NCBI GenBank assembly: GCA_946536315.1
Contig: CAMNEH010000006.1
Location: forward strand, 1 to 50,578
From: an uncultured Clostridia bacterium
GTDB lineage: Bacteria; Bacillota; Clostridia; Christensenellales; Aristaeellaceae
Direction: 5' to 3'
Length of the DNA stretch: 50,578 nt
A model generated the notes under the pieces. That model did no database searches. It was given only the letters and a program-made list of their open reading frames with translations, and was not told where the DNA came from. Shown here piece after piece: positions 31,449-40,368 of this stretch (positions within the stretch are counted from its first letter, which is position 1; each line of letters starts with the position of its first letter). A program made the translations under genes and the position numbers.

Positions 31449-32026
31449 TCGAACGCTACCTGGCCTTCGACGTGGAAACCCCCAACGCCCGCAATCACCG
31501 CATGAGCGCGATCGGGCTGACGGTCATCGAGCGGGGCGTCATCAAACGGACGCACGCGACCCTGGTCAATCCGGAAACGCATTTTGACGCCTTCAATATC
31601 GCGCTGACAGGCATTACGCCCGAGGCGGCGAGTGGGGCGATGACCTTCCCCGAGCTCTGGCGCTGGGTGCGGCCGCTGTTTGATCATTCGGTCCTGGTGG
31701 CGCACAACGCCATGTTTGATATGGGGGTGCTGGCGGCGTGCCTGCGGGATTACGGGCAGGCGCACCTGCCCGAGTATGCCTGCCTGTGTACCGTGCGGCT
31801 GGGGCGCGTGATGTATCCGCGCCTGCCCAACCACAGGCTGAACACCATGTGCGCCGCACTCGGCATTCCGCTCGATCACCATCAGGCGGGCAGCGACAGC
31901 CGTGCGTGCGCGTGCCTGCTGGCCAATTACATGTCCAGGGGGCTTGAACCGGAAAAGTATATCCGCCGTTACAGCATGGACAGACCGCGGACTGGCGAAC
32001 GGCGCGGTCCGGTATACCGCCGGTGA
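31445..32026 (+). CDS. DEDDh-family 3'-5' exonuclease (DnaQ/RNase T-like)
   Basis: This 193-residue protein has the DEDDh exonuclease motifs: ExoI LAFDVETPNARN (Asp and Glu), ExoII VAHNAMFDMGVLAACL (Asp) and ExoIII HHQAGSDSRACACLLANYM (His and Asp). These residues hold two metal ions that cut DNA or RNA from the 3' end. It resembles stand-alone epsilon-like exonucleases and PolC-type exonuclease domains. The C-terminal 25 residues are Arg-rich (SMDRPRTGERRGPVYRR), perhaps for nucleic acid contact. It overlaps the channel gene by 4 nt (ATGA) and is followed by a nucleoside hydrolase. The upstream GTPase-nuclease fusion makes RNA clean-up a possible role, but substrate preference is not readable. 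Confidence 0.88.
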   Translation: MIERYLAFDVETPNARNHRMSAIGLTVIERGVIKRTHATLVNPETHFDAFNIALTGITPEAASGAMTFPELWRWVRPLFDHSVLVAHNAMFDMGVLAACLRDYGQAHLPEYACLCTVRLGRVMYPRLPNHRLNTMCAALGIPLDHHQAGSDSRACACLLANYMSRGLEPEKYIRRYSMDRPRTGERRGPVYRR

Positions 32027-32052
32027 CGGCCATGGGAGAGGAGTGATGGAAC

Positions 32053-33039
32053 ATGTCCGCGGGACCCGGGATGTATCCTTTTTTCAGACTGGACGACCCC
32101 GTGCGGGTGGACCAGGCGGCGCTGCTGCGCCGGCTGGCCTGTCCCGACGGGCCGGTGGACGTGGTGCTGGACACCGATACCTACAATGAAATCGACGATC
32201 AGTACGCGCTGGCATACCTGGTGCTCAATCCGCTCCGGCTTCGGATGCAGGCGGTCTACGCCGCGCCCTTCTGCAACGCCAAGGCGTCCTCGCCCGCGGA
32301 GGGGATGCGGAAGAGCCGCGCGGAAATCGCCCATATCCTCAGCCTGATGGGCCGCGCGGACCTGCTGGACAGGGTGCGCGAGGGGTCCCCAGGCTACCTG
32401 CCTGACGAGCGTACGCCGGTGGACTCCCCGGCGGCCCGGGACCTCGCGGAGCGCGCGATGCGCTATACGCCGGAAAACCCGCTCTACGTGATCGCCATCG
32501 CGGCGATCACCAACGTGGCGTCCGCGCTGCTCCTCAATCCCGGGATCCGGGACCGTATCGTGGTGGTCTGGCTCGGCGGACACGCGCTGCACTGGCCGCA
32601 TAATCATGAATTCAATATGTTTCAGGATGTCGCCGCCGCCCGCGTCGTACTGGGCTGTGGGGCCGCGGTGGTGCTGCTGCCCTGCCAAGGCGTGGTGAGC
32701 GCTTTTTCCACGACCGAATCTGAGCTGCGGGAAAACCTGAAGGGCCAGAATGCCCTGTGCGACTACCTGTACACCTATACCGTCAGCGAATGCCGGCGGG
32801 CGAACGCGGCGCGAAACTGGTCCAAGCCGATCTGGGACGTGACCGCGGTCGCCTGGCTATTGGGCGGCTATACGGAGGACCGGCTCATCCCCAGCCCGAT
32901 CCCGGAATACGATCACCGCTGGGGTCAGGACTGCCGCAGGCATATGATCCGCTATGTTTATCACATCCACCGCGACAAACTGTTTGACGATCTGTTTGAC
33001 AAGCTCCGGTCGTTCCGGTCACTGAACGATCATCGTTGA
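32053..33039 (+). CDS. nucleoside hydrolase (inosine/uridine-preferring type)
   Basis: This 328-residue protein shows the nucleoside hydrolase calcium site VDVVLDTDTYNEIDDQYALA, a variant of the common DTDPG-x-DD motif with TYNEID in place of PGIDD. Later comes the family-like segment LYVIAIAAITNVASALLLNP and the active-site His region GGHALHWPHNHEFNM, a variant of GG with NxxxEFN. The enzyme splits nucleosides to base and ribose. AGAGGAG lies 9 nt upstream of the ATG. The next gene is ribokinase, 16 nt downstream, which fits a nucleoside-ribose salvage pair. The altered calcium loop suggests an unusual substrate, such as a modified nucleoside or ribosyl compound. Confidence 0.85.
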   Translation: MSAGPGMYPFFRLDDPVRVDQAALLRRLACPDGPVDVVLDTDTYNEIDDQYALAYLVLNPLRLRMQAVYAAPFCNAKASSPAEGMRKSRAEIAHILSLMGRADLLDRVREGSPGYLPDERTPVDSPAARDLAERAMRYTPENPLYVIAIAAITNVASALLLNPGIRDRIVVVWLGGHALHWPHNHEFNMFQDVAAARVVLGCGAAVVLLPCQGVVSAFSTTESELRENLKGQNALCDYLYTYTVSECRRANAARNWSKPIWDVTAVAWLLGGYTEDRLIPSPIPEYDHRWGQDCRRHMIRYVYHIHRDKLFDDLFDKLRSFRSLNDHR

Positions 33040-33055
33040 GAGGGAGGCGCAGGAC

Positions 33056-33955
33056 ATGAAAATACTCGTATTCGGGTCGCTGAATATCGACCGCACCTAC
33101 AGGGTGGATCACCTGATTTCAGCGGGGGAGACGCTGGCCGCCAGGGACATGAAGCTCTATTGCGGCGGGAAGGGATTCAACCAGGCGATCGCGCTGTCCA
33201 GGGCGGGCTGTCAGGTAAGCTTCGCCGGCGCAGTCGGCGAGGATGGGCAGATGCTGCTCGACGCCCTGGAGGACAACGGCGTGGACTGTCGGCATGTCCT
33301 CCGCCTGCCCGGCGCGACGGGGCACGCGGTCATCCAGGTCGAGGACAGCGGTCAGAACTGCATCATCATCCTGCCCGGGGCGAACGGCAGGATCGGCGAG
33401 GCGGATATCGACCGCGTACTGGCGGATTTTACCGCGGGCGACCTGATCGTCCTGCAGAACGAAATCTCCCACCTGCCCGAGCTGATGGAGAAAGCGCGGC
33501 GAAAAGATCTGGTGGTGGCGCTGAACCCCTCGCCGATGAATGAGGCTGTTTTTGCCTGTCCGCTGGACACGGTCGACTACCTGCTGCTCAATGAGACCGA
33601 GAGCGCCGCGCTGACCGGGCGCGAGGCGCCGGAGGAGGCGCTGGCAGCGCTTCACGCCCGCTATCCGCGCGCGAACGTCGTGCTGACGCTGGGTGAGAAG
33701 GGCTCGCTTTTCCAGGGAAGGGACGGGCAGACGGCGCGGGTGGGCATCTACCCCGTTCAGGCGGTGGACACCACGGCCGCGGGCGACACCTATACGGGAT
33801 ACTTTCTGTCTGAAATCGTGCGCGGCGGCGACGCGCGCGCGGCCATGCGGGCGGCGGCCGTCGCTTCCGGCCTGTCCGTCACGCGGCAGGGCGCCGGGCC
33901 GTCTATCCCCCGGCGCGCGGAGGTGCTGGAGGCGCTGAAATCTTTCACCGGCTGA
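33056..33955 (+). CDS. rbsK: ribokinase
   Basis: This 299-residue PfkB-family kinase has the ribokinase N-terminus MKILVFGSLNIDRTYRVDHL, first signature KLYCGGKGFNQAIALSRAG, the FAGAVGEDG stretch, and second signature VDTTAAGDTYTGYFLSEI with catalytic Asp. It makes ribose 5-phosphate from ribose and ATP. It follows a nucleoside hydrolase by 16 nt with GGGAGGCG as binding site, so its ribose probably comes from nucleosides and not from a ribose transporter. A hairpin at 33991 may end this transcript. Other PfkB sugars cannot be excluded, but the sequence sits closest to RbsK in pattern. Confidence 0.85.
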   Translation: MKILVFGSLNIDRTYRVDHLISAGETLAARDMKLYCGGKGFNQAIALSRAGCQVSFAGAVGEDGQMLLDALEDNGVDCRHVLRLPGATGHAVIQVEDSGQNCIIILPGANGRIGEADIDRVLADFTAGDLIVLQNEISHLPELMEKARRKDLVVALNPSPMNEAVFACPLDTVDYLLLNETESAALTGREAPEEALAALHARYPRANVVLTLGEKGSLFQGRDGQTARVGIYPVQAVDTTAAGDTYTGYFLSEIVRGGDARAAMRAAAVASGLSVTRQGAGPSIPRRAEVLEALKSFTG

Positions 33956-33990
33956 GGAGCAACAACGCCTTCGGATCCGGGCAGATGCTG

Positions 33991-34027
33991 CAGTGGGCGC
34001 TGCGAGAGCAATGCCCGCTGTATTTTC
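33991..34027 (+). terminator. possible terminator after ribokinase
   Basis: cagtgggc (33991-33998) pairs with gcccgctg (34013-34020) with one G-T pair over a 14-nt loop, followed by tattttc. It lies 36 nt after the rbsK stop and just before a strong promoter. The stem is short, so confidence is limited. Confidence 0.45.
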
Positions 34028-34036
34028 ATATATCGA

Positions 34037-34065
34037 TTGAAATTTTTCGGTAAATCCGTTATAAT
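34037..34065 (+). promoter_or_regulatory. promoter of the DUF2461-pgm-tkt-recG run
   Basis: TTGAAA (34037-34042) and TATAAT (34060-34065) are 17 nt apart in an AT-rich stretch. Transcription should begin near 34072, 28 nt before the TTG start. This rules out an apparent upstream start at 34037. Confidence 0.88.
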
Positions 34066-34099
34066 ATCCTCTGAATCAGTCCGTAAAGGAGGTTCTCCC

Positions 34100-34822
34100 T
34101 TGTTTCCCGGTTTTACGGAAGATACCGTTCAGTTTTTGCTGGATCTTCGCTTTCACAACGAAGTGCCGTGGATGCACGCGCATCACGAAGAATACGTGCT
34201 CAAGGTTCAGCAGCCGTTCTATCAGCTGATCGCCGAGCTCTCGCCCACGATGCTCCGGATCGATCCGGATTTTGAGCTGCGGCCGTCGAAGGCGCTTTCC
34301 CGCATCAACCGTGACACGCGCTATACGCTGGATAAGTCGCCCTACCGCGACCACCATTGGGTGGCGTTCCGGCCTGCTGGGGTCGATAAATACGGTCAGC
34401 CGTTTTACTGGTTTGAGTTTGGACCGGACCGCCTGAGCTGGGGCGCAGGGATATGGGGGCAGGACCGCGAGGCGATGAACGCCTTCCGGCTGAAGCTGCT
34501 CCACGAGGGGGACCGCGTGGCCGGCCTGCTCAGCCGCCTGAGCCGGCGACGGTTTGCCGTGGACGGCGAGCAGGCGCCGCGCATGAAGGTGCCGGGCGAG
34601 CTGGCGGTGGGGCTGGCCCCGCTGTACCGGCTGAAATCGATCTATGTGGAGCGGATCGGCATCGACGCGCGCTGGGCGTATGAGCCTGCGCTGATTGACC
34701 GCGTCTCGCGCGATTTTCTGGCGCTGAAGCCGGTGTACGCGCTGCTCAGGGAGTGCGCCAGGGATGCCGCGCAGGAAGCGCCTGCCAGCGCGGCGGTCCA
34801 GCGCAGGACCGAGGATTTCTGA
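34100..34822 (+). CDS. DUF2461-family protein (TIGR02453)
   Basis: This 240-residue protein belongs to the DUF2461 family of unknown function. It begins with FPGFTEDTVQFLLDLRFHNE (family pattern: F..L..N..W...N...Y), then HHEEYVLKVQQPFYQLIAEL, KALSRINRDTRYTLDKSPYR and the C-terminal RLKSIYVERIGI. The start is TTG at 34100, set by AAAGGAGG 7 nt upstream and by the promoter at 34037. A more upstream in-frame codon lies in the promoter itself. The family is found in bacteria and some eukaryotes with no known reaction. The gene starts a run toward a phosphohexomutase, transketolase and recG but shows no pathway link to them. Confidence 0.85.
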   Translation: MFPGFTEDTVQFLLDLRFHNEVPWMHAHHEEYVLKVQQPFYQLIAELSPTMLRIDPDFELRPSKALSRINRDTRYTLDKSPYRDHHWVAFRPAGVDKYGQPFYWFEFGPDRLSWGAGIWGQDREAMNAFRLKLLHEGDRVAGLLSRLSRRRFAVDGEQAPRMKVPGELAVGLAPLYRLKSIYVERIGIDARWAYEPALIDRVSRDFLALKPVYALLRECARDAAQEAPASAAVQRRTEDF

Positions 34823-34846
34823 AACATTTTCATCGGAGGGCTTATG

Positions 34847-36367
34847 ATGGACTTAAGCAAACTCAAATCCGGAAGCGACATCCGCGGGGTCGCGCTCGGA
34901 GAGAAGGCAGTACTGACGCCCGCGGTGGCGGCGCGCTACGCGGCGGGGTTCGCGGCGTGGCGCGCGGCGCAGGGGCAGCCGCTGCATACGGTGGCCATCG
35001 GGCGCGATTCCAGGCTGACCGGGCCGGACCTGCTCAAGGGCGCGGCGGACGGGCTCAGGGGCATGGGCATCGACGTACTCGACTTCGGGCTGTGCACCAC
35101 ACCGGCCATGTTCATGTCCCTGATGACGGAAGGCTTCCAGACGGACGCCTCGCTGATGATCACGGCCAGCCATCAGCCCGCGGACCGCAACGGGATCAAG
35201 TTTATCCTGCCGCACGGCGGGCTGAGCGCGGAGGAGCTGGACCAGGTGATCGCCTGCGCGAAAACGGTTGAGGTCAGCCCGGTGCTGTCCGGCGCGATGA
35301 TCGAGCGGGACTACCTGCCGGCGTACCAGGAGATCCTGGCGCAGCGCATCCGCACCGGGCTGGAGACCGACCTGGTCAAGCCGCTGCTGGGACTGCATGT
35401 GGTGGTGGACGCGGGCAACGGGGCCGGCGGCTTTTATGCCGGTCTGCTCGAGTCGCTCGGCGCCTGGGTGGAGGGCAGCCAGTTTCTGGAGCCTGACGGA
35501 CATTTTCCCAACCACATCCCCAACCCTGAGGACCCGGAGGCCATGGCGGCCATCAGCGAGGCGGTCAAGCGCAATGGCGCGGACCTGGGCGTGATCTTTG
35601 ATACCGACTGTGACCGCGCGGCGATCGTGGATCAGACCGGGCGCGAGATCAACCGCAACCGGCTGATCGCGCTGATTTCCGCCATCCTGCTGAACAAAAC
35701 GCCCGGCGCGACCATCGTGACCGATTCGGTCACCTCGTCCGGCCTCGCTCAGTTCATCGCCGAGTGGGGCGGCGTGCATTACCGCTACAAGCGCGGCTAC
35801 CGCAACGTGATCGACGAGGCCATCCGCCTGAACGAATCCGGGGTGGACTGCCCGCTGGCCATCGAGACCAGCGGCCATGCCGCGCTGCGCGAAAACCATT
35901 TCCTGGATGACGGCATGTATCTGGTGACTGTGCTCATCATCGAGGCGATGCGGCTCAAGCAGGAGGGCAAGGACCTGGCCAGCCTGCTGGACGGCCTCAG
36001 GGAGCCGCTGGAGAGCGTTGAGTTGCGGCTGGACGTGCTCGCCGAGGATCGCTTTGCCGCTGCCAAGGTGATTTTTGAAAAGCTCATGGATCACGCCACC
36101 TTTACGCATGGCTGGCATATTGCCCCGGATAACCGCGAGGGCATCCGCATCAACTTTGACCTGAACGGCGGGCTGGAAAACGGCTGGCTGCTCATCAGGC
36201 TGTCAGTGCACGACCCGGTGATGCCGCTGAACATCGAGAGCGACGTCGAGGGCGGCGTGCTTCAGATGGCCAAGGGCTTGTACGGCATCTTGGAGAACGA
36301 GACGGAAATCGACCTGCATCATCTGCGCGACTTCATTCATCGACAGGAGGAAAGCAAGCATGTCTGA
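34847..36367 (+). CDS. phosphoglucomutase/phosphomannomutase-type phosphohexomutase
   Basis: This enzyme of about 506 residues belongs to the alpha-D-phosphohexomutase superfamily and shifts phosphate between C1 and C6 (or C1 and C5) of sugars. The phosphoserine loop is LMITASHQPADRNGIKF; most relatives have TASHNP, so the Asn is Gln here. The metal loop is IFDTDCDRAAIVD, the sugar-binding loop CPLAIETSGHAALREN, and the C-terminal phosphate-binding region is HIAPDNREGIRINFDL. Two adjacent ATGs exist (34844 and 34847); the second suits GGAGG better (7 nt). Its last 8 nt overlap transketolase, which suggests coupling of hexose phosphate and pentose phosphate flow. The exact sugar is undetermined. 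Confidence 0.88.
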   Translation: MDLSKLKSGSDIRGVALGEKAVLTPAVAARYAAGFAAWRAAQGQPLHTVAIGRDSRLTGPDLLKGAADGLRGMGIDVLDFGLCTTPAMFMSLMTEGFQTDASLMITASHQPADRNGIKFILPHGGLSAEELDQVIACAKTVEVSPVLSGAMIERDYLPAYQEILAQRIRTGLETDLVKPLLGLHVVVDAGNGAGGFYAGLLESLGAWVEGSQFLEPDGHFPNHIPNPEDPEAMAAISEAVKRNGADLGVIFDTDCDRAAIVDQTGREINRNRLIALISAILLNKTPGATIVTDSVTSSGLAQFIAEWGGVHYRYKRGYRNVIDEAIRLNESGVDCPLAIETSGHAALRENHFLDDGMYLVTVLIIEAMRLKQEGKDLASLLDGLREPLESVELRLDVLAEDRFAAAKVIFEKLMDHATFTHGWHIAPDNREGIRINFDLNGGLENGWLLIRLSVHDPVMPLNIESDVEGGVLQMAKGLYGILENETEIDLHHLRDFIHRQEESKHV

Positions 36368-38339
36368 CATTCATGAGCAAACGATCAATACCATCCGGAT
36401 CCTGAGCGCCGATATGGTACAGAAGGCGAAGTCCGGCCATCCCGGCGCGCCGATGGGCATGGCCCCGCTGGCGTACGCGCTGTACCAGCACACGCTCAAG
36501 GCCAATCCCCGTGACGCGAAGTGGGCGGACAGGGACCGCTTTGTGCTTTCGTCCGGCCACGCGAGCGCGCTGCTCTATTCCCTGCTGCACCTGTACGGCT
36601 ACGGGCTGACCATGGACGACCTGAAGCAGTTCCGCCAGTGGGGGAGCCTGACGCCCGGCCACCCGGAATACAATCACACCGCCGGTGTGGAAACGACCAC
36701 GGGCCCGCTGGGACAGGGCGTCGCGAACGCGGTCGGCTTCGCGATCGCGGAAACGATGCTCGCCGCGCATTTCAACCGTGAGGGATTTCCGGTGGTGGAT
36801 CACCGCACCTACGCCGTCTGCGGCGACGGGTGCATGATGGAGGGCATCTCCTCCGAAGCCGCCTCTCTGGCCGGTACCCTGAAGCTGGACAAGCTGACGC
36901 TGCTGTACGACGACAACGAGATCTCCATCGAGGGCAACACCGATATCGCATTCCGCGAGGACGTCGGCGCGCGCTTCCTGGCCTATGGCTGGGACGTGAT
37001 CCGCGTGAAGGACGGCAACGACTGGACGCAGGTCTGCGCGGCGCTGGAGCAGGCGAAGACCACGGACAAGCCCACCCTGATCATCTGCCCCACTGTGATC
37101 GGCTATGGCTGCGACGCGAAGGCCGGCACGCCTTCCGCGCACGGTGAGCCGCTGGGGGAGGAGAACGTGCTGAGCGCGGCGCGCAAGCTGGGCATGCCGG
37201 AGACGCCGTTCACGGTGGATCCGCAGGTATATGCGCACTGCGGCGAAGCGGCGGCACGCGGCGCGGCTGCGGAGGAGGCCTGGCAGGCGATGATGCAGCG
37301 CTACCGCGCGGCCTATCCTGCGCTGGCGGACGAGTTCGACGCCTGGATGGCGGGACTCCCGGCGCAGCATGCGTTTGACGACGAGCAGATCTGGGCGTTC
37401 GAGGGCAAGATGGCGACGCGCGCGACCTCGGGAGAGATGATCAACCGCCTCGCAAAGGTGATGCCCAACCTGGTCGGCGGTTCGGCGGACCTGGCGCCGT
37501 CCAACAAGACGAACATCAAAAACGGCGGCGATTACAGCGCTGAGAACCGCGCGGGACGCAACCTGCATTTCGGTGTGCGCGAGCACGCGATGGCGGCGAT
37601 CTGCAACGCGATGGCGCTGCACGGCGGCCTGCAGGTATTCTGCGGCACGTTCTTCGTCTTCAGCGATTATATGAAGCACGCCATGCGCCTCAGCGCGATC
37701 ATGAAGCTGCCGCTGACCTATGTGCTGACCCACGATTCCATCGGTGTCGGCGAGGATGGCCTGACCCACGAACCGATCGAGCAGCTGGCCGGGCTGCGCG
37801 CCATTCCTGATTTGCTGGTCTTCCGGCCGGCGGACGGCAAGGAAACGGCGGCGGGCTGGTATGCCGCGCTCCACTGCGGTCTGCCCACCGCGCTGGTGCT
37901 CACGCGCCAGAACCTGCCGCAGTATGAAGACAGCGGCAAGGACGCGCTGCGCGGCGGCTATATCTTGTCCGACAGCGTGAAGGCGACGCCCGATGTGATC
38001 CTGATGGCTTCCGGCAGTGAAGTGGAGCAGGTGATGGCCGCGCAGACGGCGCTCAGGGAAAAGGGCATCGACGCGCGCGTGGTGTCCATGCCCTGCATGG
38101 AGCTGTTCGACCGCCAGGACGCGGAGTACCGGGCGAACGTGCTGCCTGATGGCGTGCGCGCGCGCGTGGCGATGGAGGCTGGCGCGACCATGCCCTGGTA
38201 CAAGTATGTCGGCCTGGACGGCGAAGTGCTCGGCATCGACCACTATGGCGCCTCCGCGCCCGCGGCCAGGCTTTTCGAGGAATTCGGCTTCACGGCCGAA
38301 GCGGTCGTCGCTGCCGCCCAGCGGGTGACCGGGAAATAA
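36360..38339 (+). CDS. tkt: transketolase
   Basis: This 659-residue thiamine diphosphate enzyme moves two-carbon units between pentose phosphates in the non-oxidative pentose phosphate pathway. The start shows the usual RILSADMVQKAKSGHPGAPM. The TPP and metal motif is GDGCMMEGISSEAASLAGTL followed by LLYDDNEISIEGNT. The pyrimidine-binding domain has VGGSADLAPSNKTN and the region FGVREHAMAAICNAMALHGG, with the catalytic Glu in VREHA. Length is close to the usual 660. It overlaps the phosphohexomutase by 8 nt, is preceded by CAGGAGG, and recG follows after 3 nt. It can use the ribose 5-phosphate made by psuG and rbsK. Confidence 0.96.
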   Translation: MSDIHEQTINTIRILSADMVQKAKSGHPGAPMGMAPLAYALYQHTLKANPRDAKWADRDRFVLSSGHASALLYSLLHLYGYGLTMDDLKQFRQWGSLTPGHPEYNHTAGVETTTGPLGQGVANAVGFAIAETMLAAHFNREGFPVVDHRTYAVCGDGCMMEGISSEAASLAGTLKLDKLTLLYDDNEISIEGNTDIAFREDVGARFLAYGWDVIRVKDGNDWTQVCAALEQAKTTDKPTLIICPTVIGYGCDAKAGTPSAHGEPLGEENVLSAARKLGMPETPFTVDPQVYAHCGEAAARGAAAEEAWQAMMQRYRAAYPALADEFDAWMAGLPAQHAFDDEQIWAFEGKMATRATSGEMINRLAKVMPNLVGGSADLAPSNKTNIKNGGDYSAENRAGRNLHFGVREHAMAAICNAMALHGGLQVFCGTFFVFSDYMKHAMRLSAIMKLPLTYVLTHDSIGVGEDGLTHEPIEQLAGLRAIPDLLVFRPADGKETAAGWYAALHCGLPTALVLTRQNLPQYEDSGKDALRGGYILSDSVKATPDVILMASGSEVEQVMAAQTALREKGIDARVVSMPCMELFDRQDAEYRANVLPDGVRARVAMEAGATMPWYKYVGLDGEVLGIDHYGASAPAARLFEEFGFTAEAVVAAAQRVTGK

Positions 38340-38342
38340 GCA

Positions 38343-40355
38343 ATGACAACACCTGTCCTGCCCCTGAGCGCGCTGAAAGGCATCGGGCCCGCCCGCATTC
38401 AGGCGCTCAGGGCGGCAGGAGTGGAGGATACGGGCGATCTGCTGATGATGCTGCCGGCCCGGTACAAGGACACGCTGCGTCTGACGCGGATCGCTGACCT
38501 GCGCGCCGGTGTGACCGCGTGCGTTCAGGGTGTGATCGACGGCGCGCCGAAGCTCGCGCGCTTTCAGGGCAGGACGCTGGTGACGGCCCGGCTGAAGGAT
38601 GAGACCGGCGTCCTGCGCCTGCAGTACTTTAACCAGCCGTGGATGGAGCGCCAGCTGCCCGTCGGGCAGGAGGTGCTCATGGTCGGCCCGGTCACGGAAT
38701 ACCGCGGCAGCCTGCAGATGACCTCGCCGTCGCTGGAGCGTGAGCGGGGTCTGCTGCCGGTCTATCGCGCGCTGCCCGGCATGAAGTCGGGCACGCTGGC
38801 CGGGCTCATGGACCAGGCGCTCGAACGAGCGGAGACCTGCGTCGCGGAATGCCTGCCCGCGTCGACCCGGGAACGGCGGGGACTGTGCGATGTCTGGACC
38901 GCGCTCAGGCAGGCGCACCGGCCGAAAACCTATGACGAGCTGGCGGAGGCACAGCGGCGGCTGAGCTTTGAAGGACTGCTGATGTTTGTGACCGCCATGC
39001 GGATGAGCCGGGACGGACACCGGACCGGCCCACAGATGTCCGCGCCGCCCTCGCTGATGGCGGAATACTGGCAGGGATTGCCGTTTCCGCCCACGCAGGC
39101 GCAGACGAGGACGCTGAACGAGATCGCCGAAGACCTGCGCAAGCCCACGGCCATGTCCAGGCTGGTTCAGGGGGACGTCGGCTGCGGCAAAACAGCCATC
39201 GCGCTGGGGGCGGTGCTGTTGGCGGCGGACGCCGGATACCAGGCCGCGCTGATGGCGCCGACGGAGATCCTGGCGCGCCAGCATCTGGAGGGCGCGCGCC
39301 GCGCGTTAGGCCCCTATGGCATCCGGTGCGGTTTGCTGGTGGGCGGCATGCGTCCCGCGGAGCGCAAAGCGGCGCTCAGCGCGATCGCCGGGGGCGAATG
39401 GCAGCTGGTGGTGGGCACGCACGCGCTGTTCAGCGCGGAGGTGACGTACCAGCGGCTCGGCCTGATCGTGACCGATGAGCAGCACCGCTTCGGCGTACGC
39501 CAGCGCCGCGCGCTGGAGGACAAGGCGGAGGATACGCCCAATGTGCTGGTGATGTCCGCGACGCCGATTCCGCGCTCGCTCGCGCTGGTCATGTACGGCG
39601 ACCTGGACATCAGCACGGTGGACGAAATGCCGCCGGGCAGGACGCCGGTGCAGACGCGCATCGTCCCCGAGAGCAAGCGCGCCGGACTGTACCGCTTTAT
39701 CTGTGAGGAAGCCGCCAAAGGACACCAGACCTATATCGTCTGTCCGCTGGTCGAGGAATCGGATACGGTGGACGTGCCGTCGGCGCAGCAGGTATATGCG
39801 GAGCTCAGCGCGGGTCCGCTCAGCGCGCTGCGCGTTGGACTGACCTACGGCAGTCAGCCGGCGGAGGAAAAAGCGGCGGTGATCGCCGCCTTCTCGGAGG
39901 GGCGGCTTCAGGTGCTGGTATCGACCACGGTGATCGAGGTCGGCGTGAACGTGCCTTCCGCCACCATCATGGTGATCGAGAGCGCGGACCGCTTCGGACT
40001 GAGCCAGCTGCATCAGCTGCGCGGGCGCGTCGGCCGGGGCAGCGAGGTCAGCTGGTGCTTCCTGATGGCGCAGCCGAATGAGCGACTGAACGCGCTGGTG
40101 CGCACCAACGACGGCTTTGAGATCGCGCGGGAGGACCTCCGCCAGCGCGGCCCGGGCGATCTGATGGGGCTTCGCCAGCACGGGCAGCAATTGCCGGCGG
40201 GCATGCGGGAAGGCTTTGACCTGGCCCTGATCGGGGAGGCCGCGGATGAACTGAACTGCCTGAAGGCGCACGGCGCGGAGAAAGACTATGCGCTGGTGCG
40301 CGACGAAGCGGCGCGGCGGTATGCGCGCGCGCTCAGTCAGGTGACAATGAATTAG
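38343..40355 (+). CDS. recG: ATP-dependent DNA helicase RecG
   Basis: This 670-residue superfamily 2 helicase remodels stalled replication forks and branched DNA. The N-terminal wedge domain holds an OB fold (residues 50-150) and begins LSALKGIGPARIQALRAAGV. The helicase core has Walker A QGDVGCGKTAIALGAV, motif II VTDEQHRFGVRQRRALE (DEQH, as in RecG), motif III VMSATPIPRSLAL and motif VI QLHQLRGRVGRGSEVSWCF. The TRG-like C-terminal region is present (FEIAREDLRQRGPGDLMGLR). Length is normal. It starts 3 nt after the transketolase stop, so translation is probably coupled. The Rrf2 regulator begins 13 nt after its stop. Confidence 0.96.
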   Translation: MTTPVLPLSALKGIGPARIQALRAAGVEDTGDLLMMLPARYKDTLRLTRIADLRAGVTACVQGVIDGAPKLARFQGRTLVTARLKDETGVLRLQYFNQPWMERQLPVGQEVLMVGPVTEYRGSLQMTSPSLERERGLLPVYRALPGMKSGTLAGLMDQALERAETCVAECLPASTRERRGLCDVWTALRQAHRPKTYDELAEAQRRLSFEGLLMFVTAMRMSRDGHRTGPQMSAPPSLMAEYWQGLPFPPTQAQTRTLNEIAEDLRKPTAMSRLVQGDVGCGKTAIALGAVLLAADAGYQAALMAPTEILARQHLEGARRALGPYGIRCGLLVGGMRPAERKAALSAIAGGEWQLVVGTHALFSAEVTYQRLGLIVTDEQHRFGVRQRRALEDKAEDTPNVLVMSATPIPRSLALVMYGDLDISTVDEMPPGRTPVQTRIVPESKRAGLYRFICEEAAKGHQTYIVCPLVEESDTVDVPSAQQVYAELSAGPLSALRVGLTYGSQPAEEKAAVIAAFSEGRLQVLVSTTVIEVGVNVPSATIMVIESADRFGLSQLHQLRGRVGRGSEVSWCFLMAQPNERLNALVRTNDGFEIAREDLRQRGPGDLMGLRQHGQQLPAGMREGFDLALIGEAADELNCLKAHGAEKDYALVRDEAARRYARALSQVTMN

Positions 40356-40368
40356 AGGAACGCGTGCA

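Noticed and set aside
36333-39284. Open frame of about 983 codons on the minus strand
   Set aside because: It is antisense to transketolase and recG, both with full motif sets.
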